This document shows, in pieces, positions 36,987 to 46,662 of a DNA stretch of 64,000 bases. The DNA is from an uncultured Colwellia sp. (GTDB taxonomy: Bacteria > Pseudomonadota > Gammaproteobacteria > Enterobacterales > Alteromonadaceae): the NCBI GenBank assembly GCA_913058395.1, contig CAJXQI010000021.1, positions 1 through 64,000 on the forward strand. The letters run 5' to 3'. Made by a program: the position numbers and the translations under genes. Within the stretch, counting starts at the first letter, position 1; each line of letters starts with the position of its first letter. A model generated the notes under the pieces. It was not told where the DNA came from. It saw only the letters and a program-made list of their open reading frames with translations, and did not search any database.

Positions 36987-37808
36987 TTAAGTATAACTTT
37001 TGGCACTAAACCAAAAATTCATAAAGTCAGCGGTGAGCTTATTTTCTATTTCCATTGCTCGTTCTGTAGGGCAAAAAATAGTAAAAATGACTTGGGTATC
37101 TCCTAAGTTAGACGTAGCAACCTCAATATGTGGCTCAGGGCCAGCGATGTTAATATCTAAACGATTTTCAATCACTTGGTTGTATCGAACCGCAACATCG
37201 TTAAAGTCTGCGCAGTAGTTATTAGCTTTTTCTTTTAGCGCATCAATAAAGTCAAAAGGGTTAACACTACCGTCGCGTGTGATCGTAAAATGATGCACGG
37301 CATAACGTTTTAAAAAGTTTAAGTTTTTTATCGGACTCGTAACTAACTGGCTATTTGGAATAAACAAAGTTTTACCAGTAAATTGATAATTATCTATATT
37401 CACTTCTAGAATTGTTAAGTTTACCCAATCCATCGAGTTTACTTCACCATAATGCTTGCCAACCTGAACCCAGTCACCTATTCGAAATGGTCGATTAGAT
37501 ATGACATAGATAAAGCCAATAAAGCATTGAATAAACTCACGTGTTGCTAACACTATTGCAACGATAAAAGCGGCGATAGAAAAAGCGAATTTTTGAATCT
37601 CTACAGACCAAATATTGAAAACCATAAAAATAAGTGCAAAGTTAAAAATATTATTGAGTAGATTAACCGTAAAGCGCTTATCTATTTTCTTCTTTTTAGC
37701 GCGTCGCTTAATAAATCGCGTAATGAGCAACTTAAAGGTAATAATGAGAATGGCTAACACCGCCGTAATAAAGCTTTTGTTCTGTAACAGTGTGTCAATT
37801 ATCTGCAT
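36987..37808 (-). CDS. small mechanosensitive ion channel (MscS family)
   Basis: 273 residues. Membrane helices at about 12-30, 50-68 and 70-92, the last being the pore-type TM3, then a beta domain with RPFRIGDWVQVGKHYGEVNSMDW (about 105-127) and FIPNSQLVTSPIKNLNF, the MscS-domain core. It probably gates on membrane tension to release solutes on hypo-osmotic shock. No neighbours suggest a specialised role. Confidence 0.85.
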   Translation of the reverse strand: MQIIDTLLQNKSFITAVLAILIITFKLLITRFIKRRAKKKKIDKRFTVNLLNNIFNFALIFMVFNIWSVEIQKFAFSIAAFIVAIVLATREFIQCFIGFIYVISNRPFRIGDWVQVGKHYGEVNSMDWVNLTILEVNIDNYQFTGKTLFIPNSQLVTSPIKNLNFLKRYAVHHFTITRDGSVNPFDFIDALKEKANNYCADFNDVAVRYNQVIENRLDINIAGPEPHIEVATSNLGDTQVIFTIFCPTERAMEIENKLTADFMNFWFSAKSYT

Positions 37809-38170
37809 GGTCGTTAATTCTCAGGTAAAGCCAAGTACTGGCATTTAAACAGTAATAATGTTGATTTATTTCAAGTGAAAGGTAGATGATTTTTATCAAC
37901 AAATCGAGACAAATATTGAAAAAATTGCTAATTATTCATCGATTGATTTTAGTTTGAATTTAACTCGTTCAGCTAGGATTAATGTTCGATAGCTTATTCT
38001 TAGCAGCAATATTCAAAAGTACTGATAAGTTAGAAACTTATTCTTCATTAAATGGTCATAATTTTGCTAGTTTAACTATCTAATCATGGTCTAAATTAAT
38101 ATTTTAATAGCTGCATTGCTTTCATTAGCGGTAGTTATTCACCTTTATAAATTTTTTATTAGGAATGTCT
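37809..38170. other. intergenic stretch, nothing definite
   Basis: 362 bases between the divergent mscS-like and SIMPL-domain genes. AT-rich; I see no repeat, RNA gene or clear operator. Promoters for both genes must lie here. Confidence 0.6.
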
Positions 38171-38908
38171 ATGAAACACTTAACCTCAATTGGATTACTG
38201 GTATTTTCCACATTAACTTTTTCTGCGCTTTCGTTAGCTAACACCAGTTTACCGAATAATCGCCATATTGCTGTTACCGGTAAAGCTGAAATGATGGCAA
38301 TGCCAGATATCGCTATTGTGCACTTAGCGGTAGAAAGTAGTAAAAAAAGCAGTTTAGATGCCAAAAAAGATGTCGATGAACGGGTTAACAAATTACTTGA
38401 TGGTTTAAGTGATTTTCAAATCGACGAAGCCAATGTGTCTGCGTCAAATATCGCAACGGAAGTACGCTATTCATATAATAAAGGTTCGCGCGATAAGATA
38501 GATGGTTATATTGCTCGTCGGACACTTAAAGTGACATTAAATGATATCGAAAAATTAAATGCCTTTATGGATTTTGCCTTAAGCGTAAAAATTGATGCCA
38601 TTAGAAATATCGAATTGAAATCTTCTAAAGAGCAAGCATTAAAAGCAGAAGTGAATGCACTTGCTGTAAACAATGCTAAAGCACAAGGGAAAATATTAGC
38701 CAATGCCTTTGATGCCAAGTTAGGAAAAATTTATAGCATTAATTCTAACGCTAACCAAAGTCACCATAGATTTGGCGCCAATAGTGATGCGGAAAATTAT
38801 GGTGTCAGTGCTCGTATGGGAAGTAGTAGCGCTAAACCTGGTCGCTACTTACAAGAAAATATCGTTTTTTCTGCCTCGATAAGTGTTGTGTTTGATCTGG
38901 AACTTTAG
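38171..38908 (+). CDS. SIMPL-domain (DUF541) periplasmic protein, YggE-like
   Basis: 245 residues with a signal peptide ending LSLANT. SIMPL domain: RHIAVTGKAEMMAMPDIAIVHLAVE (about 34-58, in parts), DEANVSASNIATEVRY and the C-terminal FSASISVVFDLEL. YggE-type proteins are linked to oxidative stress protection; the mechanism is unclear. ATG 38171 with AGGA six bases upstream is preferred over the ATG at 38165, which abuts that site. Confidence 0.85.
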   Translation: MKHLTSIGLLVFSTLTFSALSLANTSLPNNRHIAVTGKAEMMAMPDIAIVHLAVESSKKSSLDAKKDVDERVNKLLDGLSDFQIDEANVSASNIATEVRYSYNKGSRDKIDGYIARRTLKVTLNDIEKLNAFMDFALSVKIDAIRNIELKSSKEQALKAEVNALAVNNAKAQGKILANAFDAKLGKIYSINSNANQSHHRFGANSDAENYGVSARMGSSSAKPGRYLQENIVFSASISVVFDLEL

Positions 38909-39045
38909 CTTTATTTTTAGTGGTTTAAAGTAAGGTGAATACTGATTTTCTAACTTATTTAAATAATTTTATTATCTAACAGCCGCTTAGAAGAATGCAT
39001 AGCAATTACCGATATCTATCATAGCACAAGTAACTTCAAGCCATA

Positions 39046-39087
39046 AAAACGGTACTAGTATCATTTGATTGATCAGTGCCGTTTTTT
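39046..39087 (+). terminator. rho-independent terminator downstream of the SIMPL gene
   Basis: AAAACGGTACTAGTATCA pairs imperfectly with TGATCAGTGCCGTTTT, followed by T. It lies about 140 bases after the stop. The rest of the 504-base gap up to 39412 shows no other structure. Confidence 0.7.
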
Positions 39088-39412
39088 ATTGCAGTGACGC
39101 TAACAGATGCACAATGTTTTAAATGAGAAAAACTCGTAAGGTGTAATTTAATAAACAGTGGGCAAAGTGTGCGATGGTGACCTTTAGATTAGAGGTATTA
39201 CCTTATTTTTCCAATGAAAAAGCCATAGGTATGATTGATACTTCTCAGCTATAAGTATGAGTTCCTACCAAAAAAATAGTACGATAAGTCTTTGAAAACA
39301 AATAATGTTGAGTTATTTTAAGTGAAAATTAAGTAGATGGTAAATACTGAAACATCTACTTAATAAGCTATTGGGTTTCTCACAGAGTATGTATCAAGGA
39401 TAGGTTATAGCA

Positions 39413-39832
39413 ATGAAGATTATTATCGTATCAATTCTCGCAATTATAAGTATGTATAGTAGTGAGGTATTATCATGTACTGAAAGTAAAGATCCAGCCA
39501 CCGTTGTTCAGGCACAAGTAGATGCTTATAACGCACATGATGTAGAGCTTTTTGCTAGTTGCTATTCTTCTGACGTAAAAATGCAAGACCTTTGGGATGA
39601 TACAACAGATATAGTTGGCAAAAAGGACTTGTTAAAAACTTACCAGTTCTTAAAAACCGTACCAGAAGAATTCAAAGTTATAATCGAAAAAAGAATGGTA
39701 AATGGGCCAATAGTTATCGACTATGAAAGATTAACGGGGTTAAGTGATGGGAGAGAAGATAGGCTTGTTTTTGCTATTTACGAAGTCCGTGATGGCAAAA
39801 TAAAAAATGTTTGGTTTCCACCTCATCTATAA
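39413..39832 (+). CDS. NTF2/SnoaL-like periplasmic protein
   Basis: 139 residues with a signal peptide (cleaved near VLSC, residues 19-22; the Cys suggests a possible lipoprotein). The rest has a SnoaL/NTF2-like pattern: VVQAQVDAYNAHDVELFASCYSSDVKM (about 31-57, in parts), then GKKDLLKTYQFL and the final strand VRDGKIKNVWF. These small cone-shaped folds bind or isomerise small ligands; no specific function can be assigned. GGATAGG precedes the ATG. Confidence 0.7.
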   Translation: MKIIIVSILAIISMYSSEVLSCTESKDPATVVQAQVDAYNAHDVELFASCYSSDVKMQDLWDDTTDIVGKKDLLKTYQFLKTVPEEFKVIIEKRMVNGPIVIDYERLTGLSDGREDRLVFAIYEVRDGKIKNVWFPPHL

Positions 39833-39891
39833 GTTAATTTCTTAAATCATGTTATTTAGCAAAGCGTTGAGGGTTTATTTAGTAGCAAAAA

Positions 39892-39930
39892 AACCTGAGG
39901 AGCTTATTAGTAAAGCTTCTCAGGTTCTTT
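39892..39930. terminator. bidirectional terminator between the SnoaL-like gene and tRNA-Val
   Basis: Stem AACCTGAGGAGCTT / AAGCTTCTCAGGTT (one mismatch) with A-rich and T-rich sides. It can stop both the rightward gene and the leftward tRNA transcript. Confidence 0.8.
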
Positions 39931-39952
39931 TAATGGGCTGTTAACCCTAATT

Positions 39953-40029
39953 TGGTGCTCGCTGCGGGACTCGAACCTGCGACACCTTGCATGTCATGCA
40001 AGTACTCTAACCAACTGAGCTAAGCGAGC
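39953..40029 (-). tRNA. tRNA-Val (anticodon GAC)
   Basis: A 77-base cloverleaf including encoded CCA. Acceptor GCTCGCT / AGCGAGC, D arm TAGCTCAGTTGGTTAGAG, anticodon stem CTTGC / GCAAG with loop ATGACAT giving anticodon GAC, and T loop GGTTCGAGTCC. The only tRNA in the window; it stands alone. Confidence 0.95.
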
Positions 40030-40154
40030 TTATTGAGTTTTATCTCAACGGGCGCTATGTTAGCGATCTGTTTTATTATGTGCAAGTAGTTTTATGTAAA
40101 ATAGAATCTGTTTGCTGTTTAATTCGGCAAACTGGCTTATATCTACGCATATTA

Positions 40155-41528
40155 CTATGCAAGTGCTGCTTGCTCATCATCAAAGCGTTTCTGTATTACT
40201 TTTAAGCGCCATGCTAATAAAACAGCGGCAACTGTTAAGCCTGATATAAAACCTATCCAAAAACCATACGGACCAGTTGCTGGTACTATCCAGTCTGTTA
40301 GTCCTAATATTAAACCAAACGACAAACCAACAACCCAGTATGAGAAAAAGGTGATATATAGTATTGATTTAGTGTCTTTATAGCCACGAAGTGCGCCTGC
40401 AGAAATAACCTGTATGGCGTCTGAAAATTGAAATAGTGCGGCTAAAAACATTAAGCTTGCTGCTAGTTCTAATACTTCTGTTTCTATAGTATAAATTTCT
40501 GCAATTTGATGGCTAAACAGTAAGGTTATTGCTGCTGTTACTATCGCAATGACAAGCCCCAATATGACTGAATAACGGCAAAGTTCTTTTGCCTTTTCTA
40601 AGTTTTTATTACCCACTTCAAAACCGACTTTAATAGTAACAGCCATGGCTAAGCTTAATGGCACCATAAATACTAAGCCAGAGAAGTTAATTGCTATTTG
40701 ATGGCTAGCGACAACATTGGCACCAAATGGCACTAATAAAATAGCGACTGCAGCAAATAAACTAACTTCAAATAATAATGAAAAAGCGATTGGTACACCC
40801 AAAGATAGAATGTTCTTTATTTCACGCCATTGTGGCCAATAAAATTTATTAAACAGTGGCGCATGCTTTAAATGCTTTGAAAAGTAAGCATAGGTAAACA
40901 TACCGACAAACATTACCCAATAAACAATTGCTGTTGCAATACCACAGCCGGCACCACCCAATGCAGGCATCCCGAACTCACCATAAATAAATATATAGTT
41001 GGCCGGAATGTTAATAAGTAAGCCTAAAATGCTGATTATCATGGTTGGGCGTGTGTGAGATAAGCCTTCAGAATAATTGCGTAATACTAAATATAAACAG
41101 TAACCCGGGCCGCCCCAAACAATGTAACCTAAGTAATCGAACATTAAACGCTTTAGCTCTGGCTCTAATGACAGAGAGTCAATCAGCAGTGGAGTTACAA
41201 TGTAATAAAGCGCAATGATGATGATTGAAAAGAAAACCGCTATCCATGCCGTTTGGTAAGTTGCTTTTGCCACTTCATCGAATTTTTTTGCCCCAGAATA
41301 TTGGGAAATAATACTCGCCAATGCCATCACTAAGCCAGATATGGTTAGAATTAATGGCAGCCAAACACTGCTGGCAACAGCAACTGCAGCCATGTCTGTC
41401 GCGCTCACTCGGCCCGCCATAACGGTATCGGCAAAACCCATTAAATTTTGGATCAGCTGTGCAATTAAAATTGGGTACGCCAATTTCATTAGATTTTTGC
41501 TATTGGAAAAAAATCGATTAATGTTCAT
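40155..41528 (-). CDS. MATE-family efflux transporter (NorM-like)
   Basis: 457 residues with 12 hydrophobic helices in two MatE halves. YPILIAQLIQNLMGFADTVMAGRVS (about 17-41) is the NorM-type first-helix block, and GVPIAFSLLFEVSLFAAVAILL starts the second half. Such proteins export cationic drugs in exchange for Na+ or H+. Divergent from riboflavin synthase with only 66 bases between starts. Confidence 0.9.
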   Translation of the reverse strand: MNINRFFSNSKNLMKLAYPILIAQLIQNLMGFADTVMAGRVSATDMAAVAVASSVWLPLILTISGLVMALASIISQYSGAKKFDEVAKATYQTAWIAVFFSIIIIALYYIVTPLLIDSLSLEPELKRLMFDYLGYIVWGGPGYCLYLVLRNYSEGLSHTRPTMIISILGLLINIPANYIFIYGEFGMPALGGAGCGIATAIVYWVMFVGMFTYAYFSKHLKHAPLFNKFYWPQWREIKNILSLGVPIAFSLLFEVSLFAAVAILLVPFGANVVASHQIAINFSGLVFMVPLSLAMAVTIKVGFEVGNKNLEKAKELCRYSVILGLVIAIVTAAITLLFSHQIAEIYTIETEVLELAASLMFLAALFQFSDAIQVISAGALRGYKDTKSILYITFFSYWVVGLSFGLILGLTDWIVPATGPYGFWIGFISGLTVAAVLLAWRLKVIQKRFDDEQAALA

Positions 41529-41594
41529 TTAGGTAATTATTTCGCTAGGCGTTATTGGTAGAATGAAAAAAATATTTATTTATCTGGATGATAT

Positions 41595-42215
41595 ATGTTT
41601 ACAGGTATTGTGCAATCACAAGCTGAAGTAATTTCAATATTAACTAAGAATAATGCGGTTAGGTTAAAAATAGCTCTTGAACACCAATATTTAGAAGGTT
41701 TAGCAACAGGGGCAAGTGTTGCTATAAATGGTGTTTGTTTAACTGCTGTTGAGTTTGGTGTTTTAAATGGATCACAAAGTTTTATAGCGTTTGATGTAAT
41801 TGACGAAACGTTAAGAGTATCTAACCTTGCCGAGATTGAGCTGGGTTCAAAGGTTAATGTTGAGCGCTCGTTAAAAATCGGTGATGAAATTGGTGGCCAT
41901 ATGCTAAGCGGCCATGTTCATATCCAAGCTAGCGTTATCAATCGTATCGAAAGTGCTGATAATTGCACTTTAAGTTTTGCATTAGCACCGAGATATCAAA
42001 AGTATATATTTGCTAAAGGTTTTATCAGTATTAATGGCACTAGTTTAACGCTGGGGGCTGAAGTTGATGAACATTTTTCTGTACATTTAATACCGGAAAC
42101 TTTAGCGCGCACCAATTTACAAAATGTAGCTGTTGGCGACAAAGTGAATATTGAATTTGACCAACAAACGATGACAATTGTACAAACTATTGAGCGTATG
42201 AAGCTTAACCTATAA
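41595..42215 (+). CDS. ribE: riboflavin synthase alpha chain
   Basis: 206 residues with two lumazine-binding repeats: MFTGIVQSQAEV to about 95, and GGHMLSGHVHIQASV (about 98-112) onward. It dismutates two 6,7-dimethyl-8-ribityllumazine molecules to riboflavin. The MFTGIV start is the family's exact N terminus. No FMN riboswitch precedes it: only 66 bases separate it from the MATE gene. Confidence 0.95.
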   Translation: MFTGIVQSQAEVISILTKNNAVRLKIALEHQYLEGLATGASVAINGVCLTAVEFGVLNGSQSFIAFDVIDETLRVSNLAEIELGSKVNVERSLKIGDEIGGHMLSGHVHIQASVINRIESADNCTLSFALAPRYQKYIFAKGFISINGTSLTLGAEVDEHFSVHLIPETLARTNLQNVAVGDKVNIEFDQQTMTIVQTIERMKLNL

Positions 42216-42277
42216 TACTTTACTATTCGTTCATGCCCAATTTTGTTGCGAACTCATAGTTACTAGTGAACATTCAG

Positions 42278-42484
42278 TTAGAATATTTGTTCATTATCGC
42301 TATTAACCTTGAGCTGAATTTTTTTATGATACTCATCAACATGTAAATTTAGATGCATTTCCATGCAACATGCAGGGCACTCGTCATAATAGTCTTGGTC
42401 ACCTTCACTGGCATCTAATGCAACGCGAATATTGTGACCGCAATTCGGACATTCAATACGTTGTTCTTTAACTTCATCAGGCAT
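42278..42484 (-). CDS. CPXCG-motif cysteine-rich zinc-ribbon protein
   Basis: 68 residues from ATG 42484, fixed by a strong AGGAGG; an upstream ATG at 42505 would overlap that site. Two cysteine knuckles: ECPNCGH (about 11-17) and DECPACCMEM (about 36-45), then a short beta strand region. Small zinc ribbon of unknown function. Same strand as the fructosamine kinase gene, which lies 77 bases upstream. Confidence 0.82.
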   Translation of the reverse strand: MPDEVKEQRIECPNCGHNIRVALDASEGDQDYYDECPACCMEMHLNLHVDEYHKKIQLKVNSDNEQIF

Positions 42485-42561
42485 AATTCCTCCTAGAACT
42501 ATCAATAAAACCTGTCAATTTAGTATGGTCAATTTTGACTAAAGAGCGAACTTTTTACCCC

Positions 42562-43428
42562 CTAATGTAATGCTAGAATACGGGTTAAATTAGCTTTGCA
42601 TTGTTCAATATAAACACCACCAAATAAATTTGCGTGATTAAGAATATGATAAAAGTTGTAGACCAACCTACGTTTATCATAGTCATTGTTTAAAGGGTAA
42701 GCACCTTGGTAGCCTTGATAAAACTCACCGGGCAATTGACCAAATAATTCACTCATGGCGATGTCTACTTCTCGGTCGCCGTAGTAGCTTGCGGGGTCGA
42801 AAATGAAAGCGCCGTCATCATTAAAACCGAGATTTCCTTGCCAAAGATCGCCATGTACTAAGCAGGGCGTTACTTGGTGATGTTGCAGTATGTCGTGGCA
42901 AGCATCAACAATATGTTCAATGTCACCAAGTTTTATTGATTTTTCTGCGAGTAATTGTAACTGCCAGCCAATACGTTGTTCGGCAAAAAATGTTCGCCAG
43001 TTACTTTGCCAGCCATTTGGCTGAAGCGTTGTGCCTATGTAATTGTCGTGCTCCCAGCCAAACTGACCATGAGTGGATGTTTTATGCATGCGTGCTAATT
43101 GTTCACCAAAGTTGAACCATTCTTTCGCCGTTGCTTTTTTAAAAGGTAGATACTCTAAGATCAGGTAACTTTTATCTAAAGTTGTGCCAGTAGCAATAAC
43201 ACTAGGGCATGACATGGTTTTTAACTGAGTAATTTGTGCTAGGGAATAGGCTTCAGATTCAAATTGTTGTAGCCGAGACTTATCATTGAGTTTTATAAAA
43301 TAATTGTGCTGATAATCACTTAGCCAATAGCATAAATTAATATCGCCACCGGTAACTGGCTGCTTGTGTTTAATGCTGAACTGCTGACCTATTACTTGCG
43401 TAATGTTTTGCTCAATGGCTCGCCACAT
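42562..43428 (-). CDS. fructosamine kinase-family protein
   Basis: 288 residues from ATG 43428. Aminoglycoside-phosphotransferase-like kinase fold: catalytic loop CLVHGDLWQGNLGF and metal-binding IFDPASYYGDREVDIAM. LILEYLPFKKATAKEWFNFGEQLARMH is the fructosamine-kinase block, read in parts. E. coli YniA is the characterised relative. Likely phosphorylates ketosamines or ribulosamines on damaged proteins or small molecules, giving repair of glycation. An in-frame TTG at 43440 is less likely as start. Confidence 0.88.
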   Translation of the reverse strand: MWRAIEQNITQVIGQQFSIKHKQPVTGGDINLCYWLSDYQHNYFIKLNDKSRLQQFESEAYSLAQITQLKTMSCPSVIATGTTLDKSYLILEYLPFKKATAKEWFNFGEQLARMHKTSTHGQFGWEHDNYIGTTLQPNGWQSNWRTFFAEQRIGWQLQLLAEKSIKLGDIEHIVDACHDILQHHQVTPCLVHGDLWQGNLGFNDDGAFIFDPASYYGDREVDIAMSELFGQLPGEFYQGYQGAYPLNNDYDKRRLVYNFYHILNHANLFGGVYIEQCKANLTRILALH

Positions 43429-43548
43429 GTTATTTACCAAGTCAGAATAGACTATTAGACATTATAGCTGAAGATGAAAAATAGCGGTAAATTGGTAACT
43501 AACTGATTGTGAGCGAAAGTAAAGGATAAGTAATGAGAGGGTGCTGGC

Positions 43549-43881
43549 TTATTCGATGTCAGTTATTAAATACTCAATTTTATTTGGCACGCCATCCCAT
43601 TGCTCAGCATCTTTAGGGGCGGGGATTACGTCATTGATTATTGGCCAGTTTTTCGCTAACTCGGCGTTTAGTTCAATAAAGTCTTTCTGGTCATTGGGAA
43701 CATCATCTTCTTGATAAATAGCATCAGCAGGACATTCAACAGGGCATAAATCACAATCGATACATGAATCAGGATTAATGACTAAGAAATTTGGTCCTTG
43801 ATGAAAAGCATCGGCTGGACAAACCGCGACGCAATCAGTGTATTTACATTGAATACAATTGTCAGTAACTACAAAAGCCAT
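43549..43881 (-). CDS. fdxA: 7Fe-8S ferredoxin FdxA
   Basis: 110 residues. Starts [22 protein letters not shown] with the atypical C-x2-C-x4-C pattern that supports a [3Fe-4S]/[4Fe-4S] pair, then [17 protein letters not shown]. The last 45 residues are the FdxA-type extension. An electron carrier whose partners are not evident. It lies in a row of leftward genes but 120 bases before the kinase gene. Confidence 0.93.
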   Translation of the reverse strand: MAFVVTDNCIQCKYTDCVAVCPADAFHQGPNFLVINPDSCIDCDLCPVECPADAIYQEDDVPNDQKDFIELNAELAKNWPIINDVIPAPKDAEQWDGVPNKIEYLITDIE

Positions 43882-44060
43882 TTTTTCTGCTCATTTTAGC
43901 TATTCGAATTATTAACTCGGTAGCATGTTTACTATTAAAGTGCGGATCATACCTAGCTTACAAACAAATTCAATTGTTGTTTTCGCTTTGTATTGGTATC
44001 GCTAGCACTATCAGGTAAAATGGCGCCAATTTTTACCCTTGTCTGCTTTGGATTCACATT

Positions 44061-45716
44061 ATGTTGCGTTTAACTAACGTCAAATTACCACTAAATCATC
44101 AACCTGAAGAGTTAGAGCAAGCTATTCTTGCGATATTAAAAATAACGGCAGAGCAGTTAACTAATTTTTCAATATTTAAACGTGGTTATGATGCACGAAA
44201 AAAGAGCAACATAATTTTAATGTATACCCTTGATGTTGATACCAGTATTAATGAAAAACTATTACTGCAACATGCTAAAGCACAAGATATAAAAGCAAGC
44301 CCTGACACTAGCTATAAATTTGTTGGTCAAGCGCCTGAGAATTTAACCGAGCGTCCTGTGGTAATTGGTATGGGCCCATGTGGTTTGTTCGCTGGTTTAC
44401 TTTTGGCACAAATGGGTTTTAAACCTATTATTTTAGAACGCGGTAAAGAAGTTCGTGAGCGCACTAAAGATACCTTTGGTTTTTGGCGTAAAAAAATTCT
44501 TAATACCGAATCTAACGTTCAGTTTGGTGAAGGTGGCGCTGGTACATTTTCTGACGGCAAGCTCTACAGCCAAGTAAAAGACCCTAAGCATTATAGTCGT
44601 AAAGTTTTACATGAATTTGTTGATGCCGGCGCACCTGATGAAATTTTATATGTCAGTAAGCCCCATATTGGTACCTTTAAGTTGGTGACTATGGTTGAAC
44701 AAATGCGTGCAGAAATAAACCGCCTTGGTGGCGAAGTACGTTTTGAGCAACGTGTCGAAGATATTCACTTTGCGAAAGTCGACGAAAATGCAGCCTGCGA
44801 TTCTGACAACATGCAAGTAACTGGCTTAACTTTAGCGTCAGGTGAAGTGATTGAAACTAAGCATATTGCCTTAGCCATCGGTCATAGTGCGCGCGATACT
44901 TTTGAAATGTTGCATAAAAAAGGCGTATTTATAAAAGCTAAGCCATTTTCAGTTGGCTTTAGAATTGAGCATGAGCAATCAGTGATTGATGACGCGCGTT
45001 TTGGTAAAAATGCCGGAAACCCTATATTAGGTGCGGCTGATTATAAATTAGTGCATCACTGTACTAATGGCCGTTCAGTTTATAGCTTTTGTATGTGCCC
45101 TGGCGGTACTGTTGTTGCCGCAGCTTCAGAAGAAGGACGCTTAGTAACAAATGGTATGAGCCAATACTCTCGTCACGAGCGCAATGCCAATAGTGCGATT
45201 GTGGTCGGTATATCACCGGAAGACTATGATGAAAATGGCAGTAAAGGCAATGTACTTGCTGGTATTGAGTTTCAGCGCCGACTAGAAGAAACTGCTTTCA
45301 AACTTGGTGGTGAAAACTATGATGCGCCAGTTCAACTCGTTGGAGATTTTCTTGCTGGTCGTAAAAGCGGCGAACATGGCGCTGTTGAACCGTCATATAA
45401 ACCAGGTGTGAAATATTGTGACTTAAGTGAAACATTACCTGATTACGCCATTGCTGCAATTCGTGAGGCATTACCTGCCTTTGAACGTAAAATAAAAGGA
45501 TTTTCAATGGCTGATGCTACGTTAACGGCTGTTGAAACGCGTACTTCGTCACCGATTAATATTACTCGTGATAAAGTAAGCTTTGAAAGTATCAACACTA
45601 AAGGTTTGTATCCTGCGGGCGAAGGTGCGGGTTATGCTGGCGGTATTTTGTCTGCTGGTATTGACGGTATAAAAGTTGCTGAAGCGATGGCACTTTCAAT
45701 GTTGAAAAGCCAATAA
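44061..45716 (+). CDS. NAD(P)/FAD-dependent oxidoreductase (COG2509 type)
   Basis: 551 residues. A N-terminal helper domain (about 1-90), then the FAD-binding motif VVIGMGPCGLFAGLLLAQMGF (about 96-116, in parts) and ILERGKEVRERTKD. GGAGTFSDGKLYSQVKD and CMCPGGTVVAAASEEG are characteristic of the COG2509 flavoproteins, and GEGAGYAGGILSAGIDGIKVAEA closes the FAD site. The physiological substrate is not established. Single gene, followed by a hairpin at 45736-45762. Confidence 0.85.
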   Translation: MLRLTNVKLPLNHQPEELEQAILAILKITAEQLTNFSIFKRGYDARKKSNIILMYTLDVDTSINEKLLLQHAKAQDIKASPDTSYKFVGQAPENLTERPVVIGMGPCGLFAGLLLAQMGFKPIILERGKEVRERTKDTFGFWRKKILNTESNVQFGEGGAGTFSDGKLYSQVKDPKHYSRKVLHEFVDAGAPDEILYVSKPHIGTFKLVTMVEQMRAEINRLGGEVRFEQRVEDIHFAKVDENAACDSDNMQVTGLTLASGEVIETKHIALAIGHSARDTFEMLHKKGVFIKAKPFSVGFRIEHEQSVIDDARFGKNAGNPILGAADYKLVHHCTNGRSVYSFCMCPGGTVVAAASEEGRLVTNGMSQYSRHERNANSAIVVGISPEDYDENGSKGNVLAGIEFQRRLEETAFKLGGENYDAPVQLVGDFLAGRKSGEHGAVEPSYKPGVKYCDLSETLPDYAIAAIREALPAFERKIKGFSMADATLTAVETRTSSPINITRDKVSFESINTKGLYPAGEGAGYAGGILSAGIDGIKVAEAMALSMLKSQ

Positions 45717-45735
45717 TAAACCGTATTTTAAAGTA

Positions 45736-45762
45736 GAGCCTTTTATCAAATGTTAAAGGCTC
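45736..45762 (+). terminator. hairpin after the flavoprotein gene
   Basis: GAGCCTTTTA pairs with TTAAAGGCTC around TCAAATG. There is no T-run, so termination would be weak. Confidence 0.45.
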
Positions 45763-45802
45763 AATGTACCGCATCAATAGTCAGTAGTGCACATCACCTT
45801 CC

Positions 45803-45843
45803 TTGATTTACTTTTCGACGTACAACAAATTCATAAACTTAAG
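45803..45843. repeat. degenerate copy of a second dispersed repeat
   Basis: About three quarters of this segment matches 60617-60654, including ACG-N-ACAACAA, TCA-N-AAACTTAA and the preceding TTGATTT. It appears to be the right end of the element described at 60462-60663. Confidence 0.4.
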
Positions 45844-45853
45844 TAAGTTGGGG

Positions 45854-46540
45854 TTAGTTAAACTCTTGAATATCTGCTCTACTTTCTTTTTGCCATTTAC
45901 TTATCGGCAATTGTTCTTTCATATTATTGAGCGTGGTCCAAATGCCGTTTAGTGTCATTGGCTTAGTTAACCACTGTGGAATATTACCATTAGGGTCAAC
46001 AATAAACTGGTAAGTAATTTCTATGCTATTTGCTGATGTTGGCACTATTTTCCAATGAGCATTATGTACCTTCATACGAATAGCTTTTTTTGACTTCTCC
46101 ATCGCATTACTTGCATCTGTTACCGCTATTTCAATTGAAAGGTCTTTGTTTTGCCAAAAACGCGAGTGAATTAACATTTCTCTCGGCGATACTGGCCATA
46201 TGCCATTAAATCTTGTCATGAATATGTTTTCTGTGGCGGTTATTTGTTGAATGATTTCGGCTGATTCGGCGTTATCTAGCCAATTTGCTATGTGCTTAAG
46301 ATCTTCAATAAAATAAATAAAGCCTGCTAAGGTGGAATTAAGCTTAGCTTGCGCTTTAATTTCTATTAAGCCCTTATACTGACTTTTGCGATAAACAACA
46401 CTTAATTCATTATTCTGTTTCCATGATCGCCATTGCGGAGCTTCACTTGCTTGAGTATCAGTTGTTATAAGCGCTAAAACAGCTAGCAAGGTAAAAGCGA
46501 AAAAATTTGCTAAGGTGGCTGACAATAAAGTAACTCCCAT
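45854..46540 (-). CDS. START-domain lipid-binding-like protein
   Basis: About 228 residues from ATG 46540 with a signal peptide (LANFFAFTLLAVLALITTDTQA read in parts; cleavage near SEA). The mature part is a START-type domain: EIKAQAKLNSTLAGFIYFIEDL, WLDNAESAEIIQQIT, FNGIWPVSPREMLIHSRFW. Periplasmic START proteins of this kind are frequent in Alteromonadales; the ligand is unknown. A TTG at 46558 could extend it by six residues. No ribosome binding site decides the start. Confidence 0.78.
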   Translation of the reverse strand: MGVTLLSATLANFFAFTLLAVLALITTDTQASEAPQWRSWKQNNELSVVYRKSQYKGLIEIKAQAKLNSTLAGFIYFIEDLKHIANWLDNAESAEIIQQITATENIFMTRFNGIWPVSPREMLIHSRFWQNKDLSIEIAVTDASNAMEKSKKAIRMKVHNAHWKIVPTSANSIEITYQFIVDPNGNIPQWLTKPMTLNGIWTTLNNMKEQLPISKWQKESRADIQEFN

Positions 46541-46662
46541 ATTAAGGTGTTTGTTCAAAAAATTGATTTGCTACCTAAAGCATATCACCAAATGCACTTA
46601 ACAAAAGGCTAATAGGGCATTGAGTGTTTATTAATACCAAGCTTATTTACTAAATAGGTATA

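Noticed and set aside
39175-39255. 26-codon frame beginning ATGGTGACC
   Set aside because: Short, no ribosome binding site and no family I recognise; chance is the simplest explanation.
41529-41594. FMN riboswitch before ribE
   Set aside because: Only 66 bases separate the two divergent genes, too short for the element, and no conserved helices are visible.
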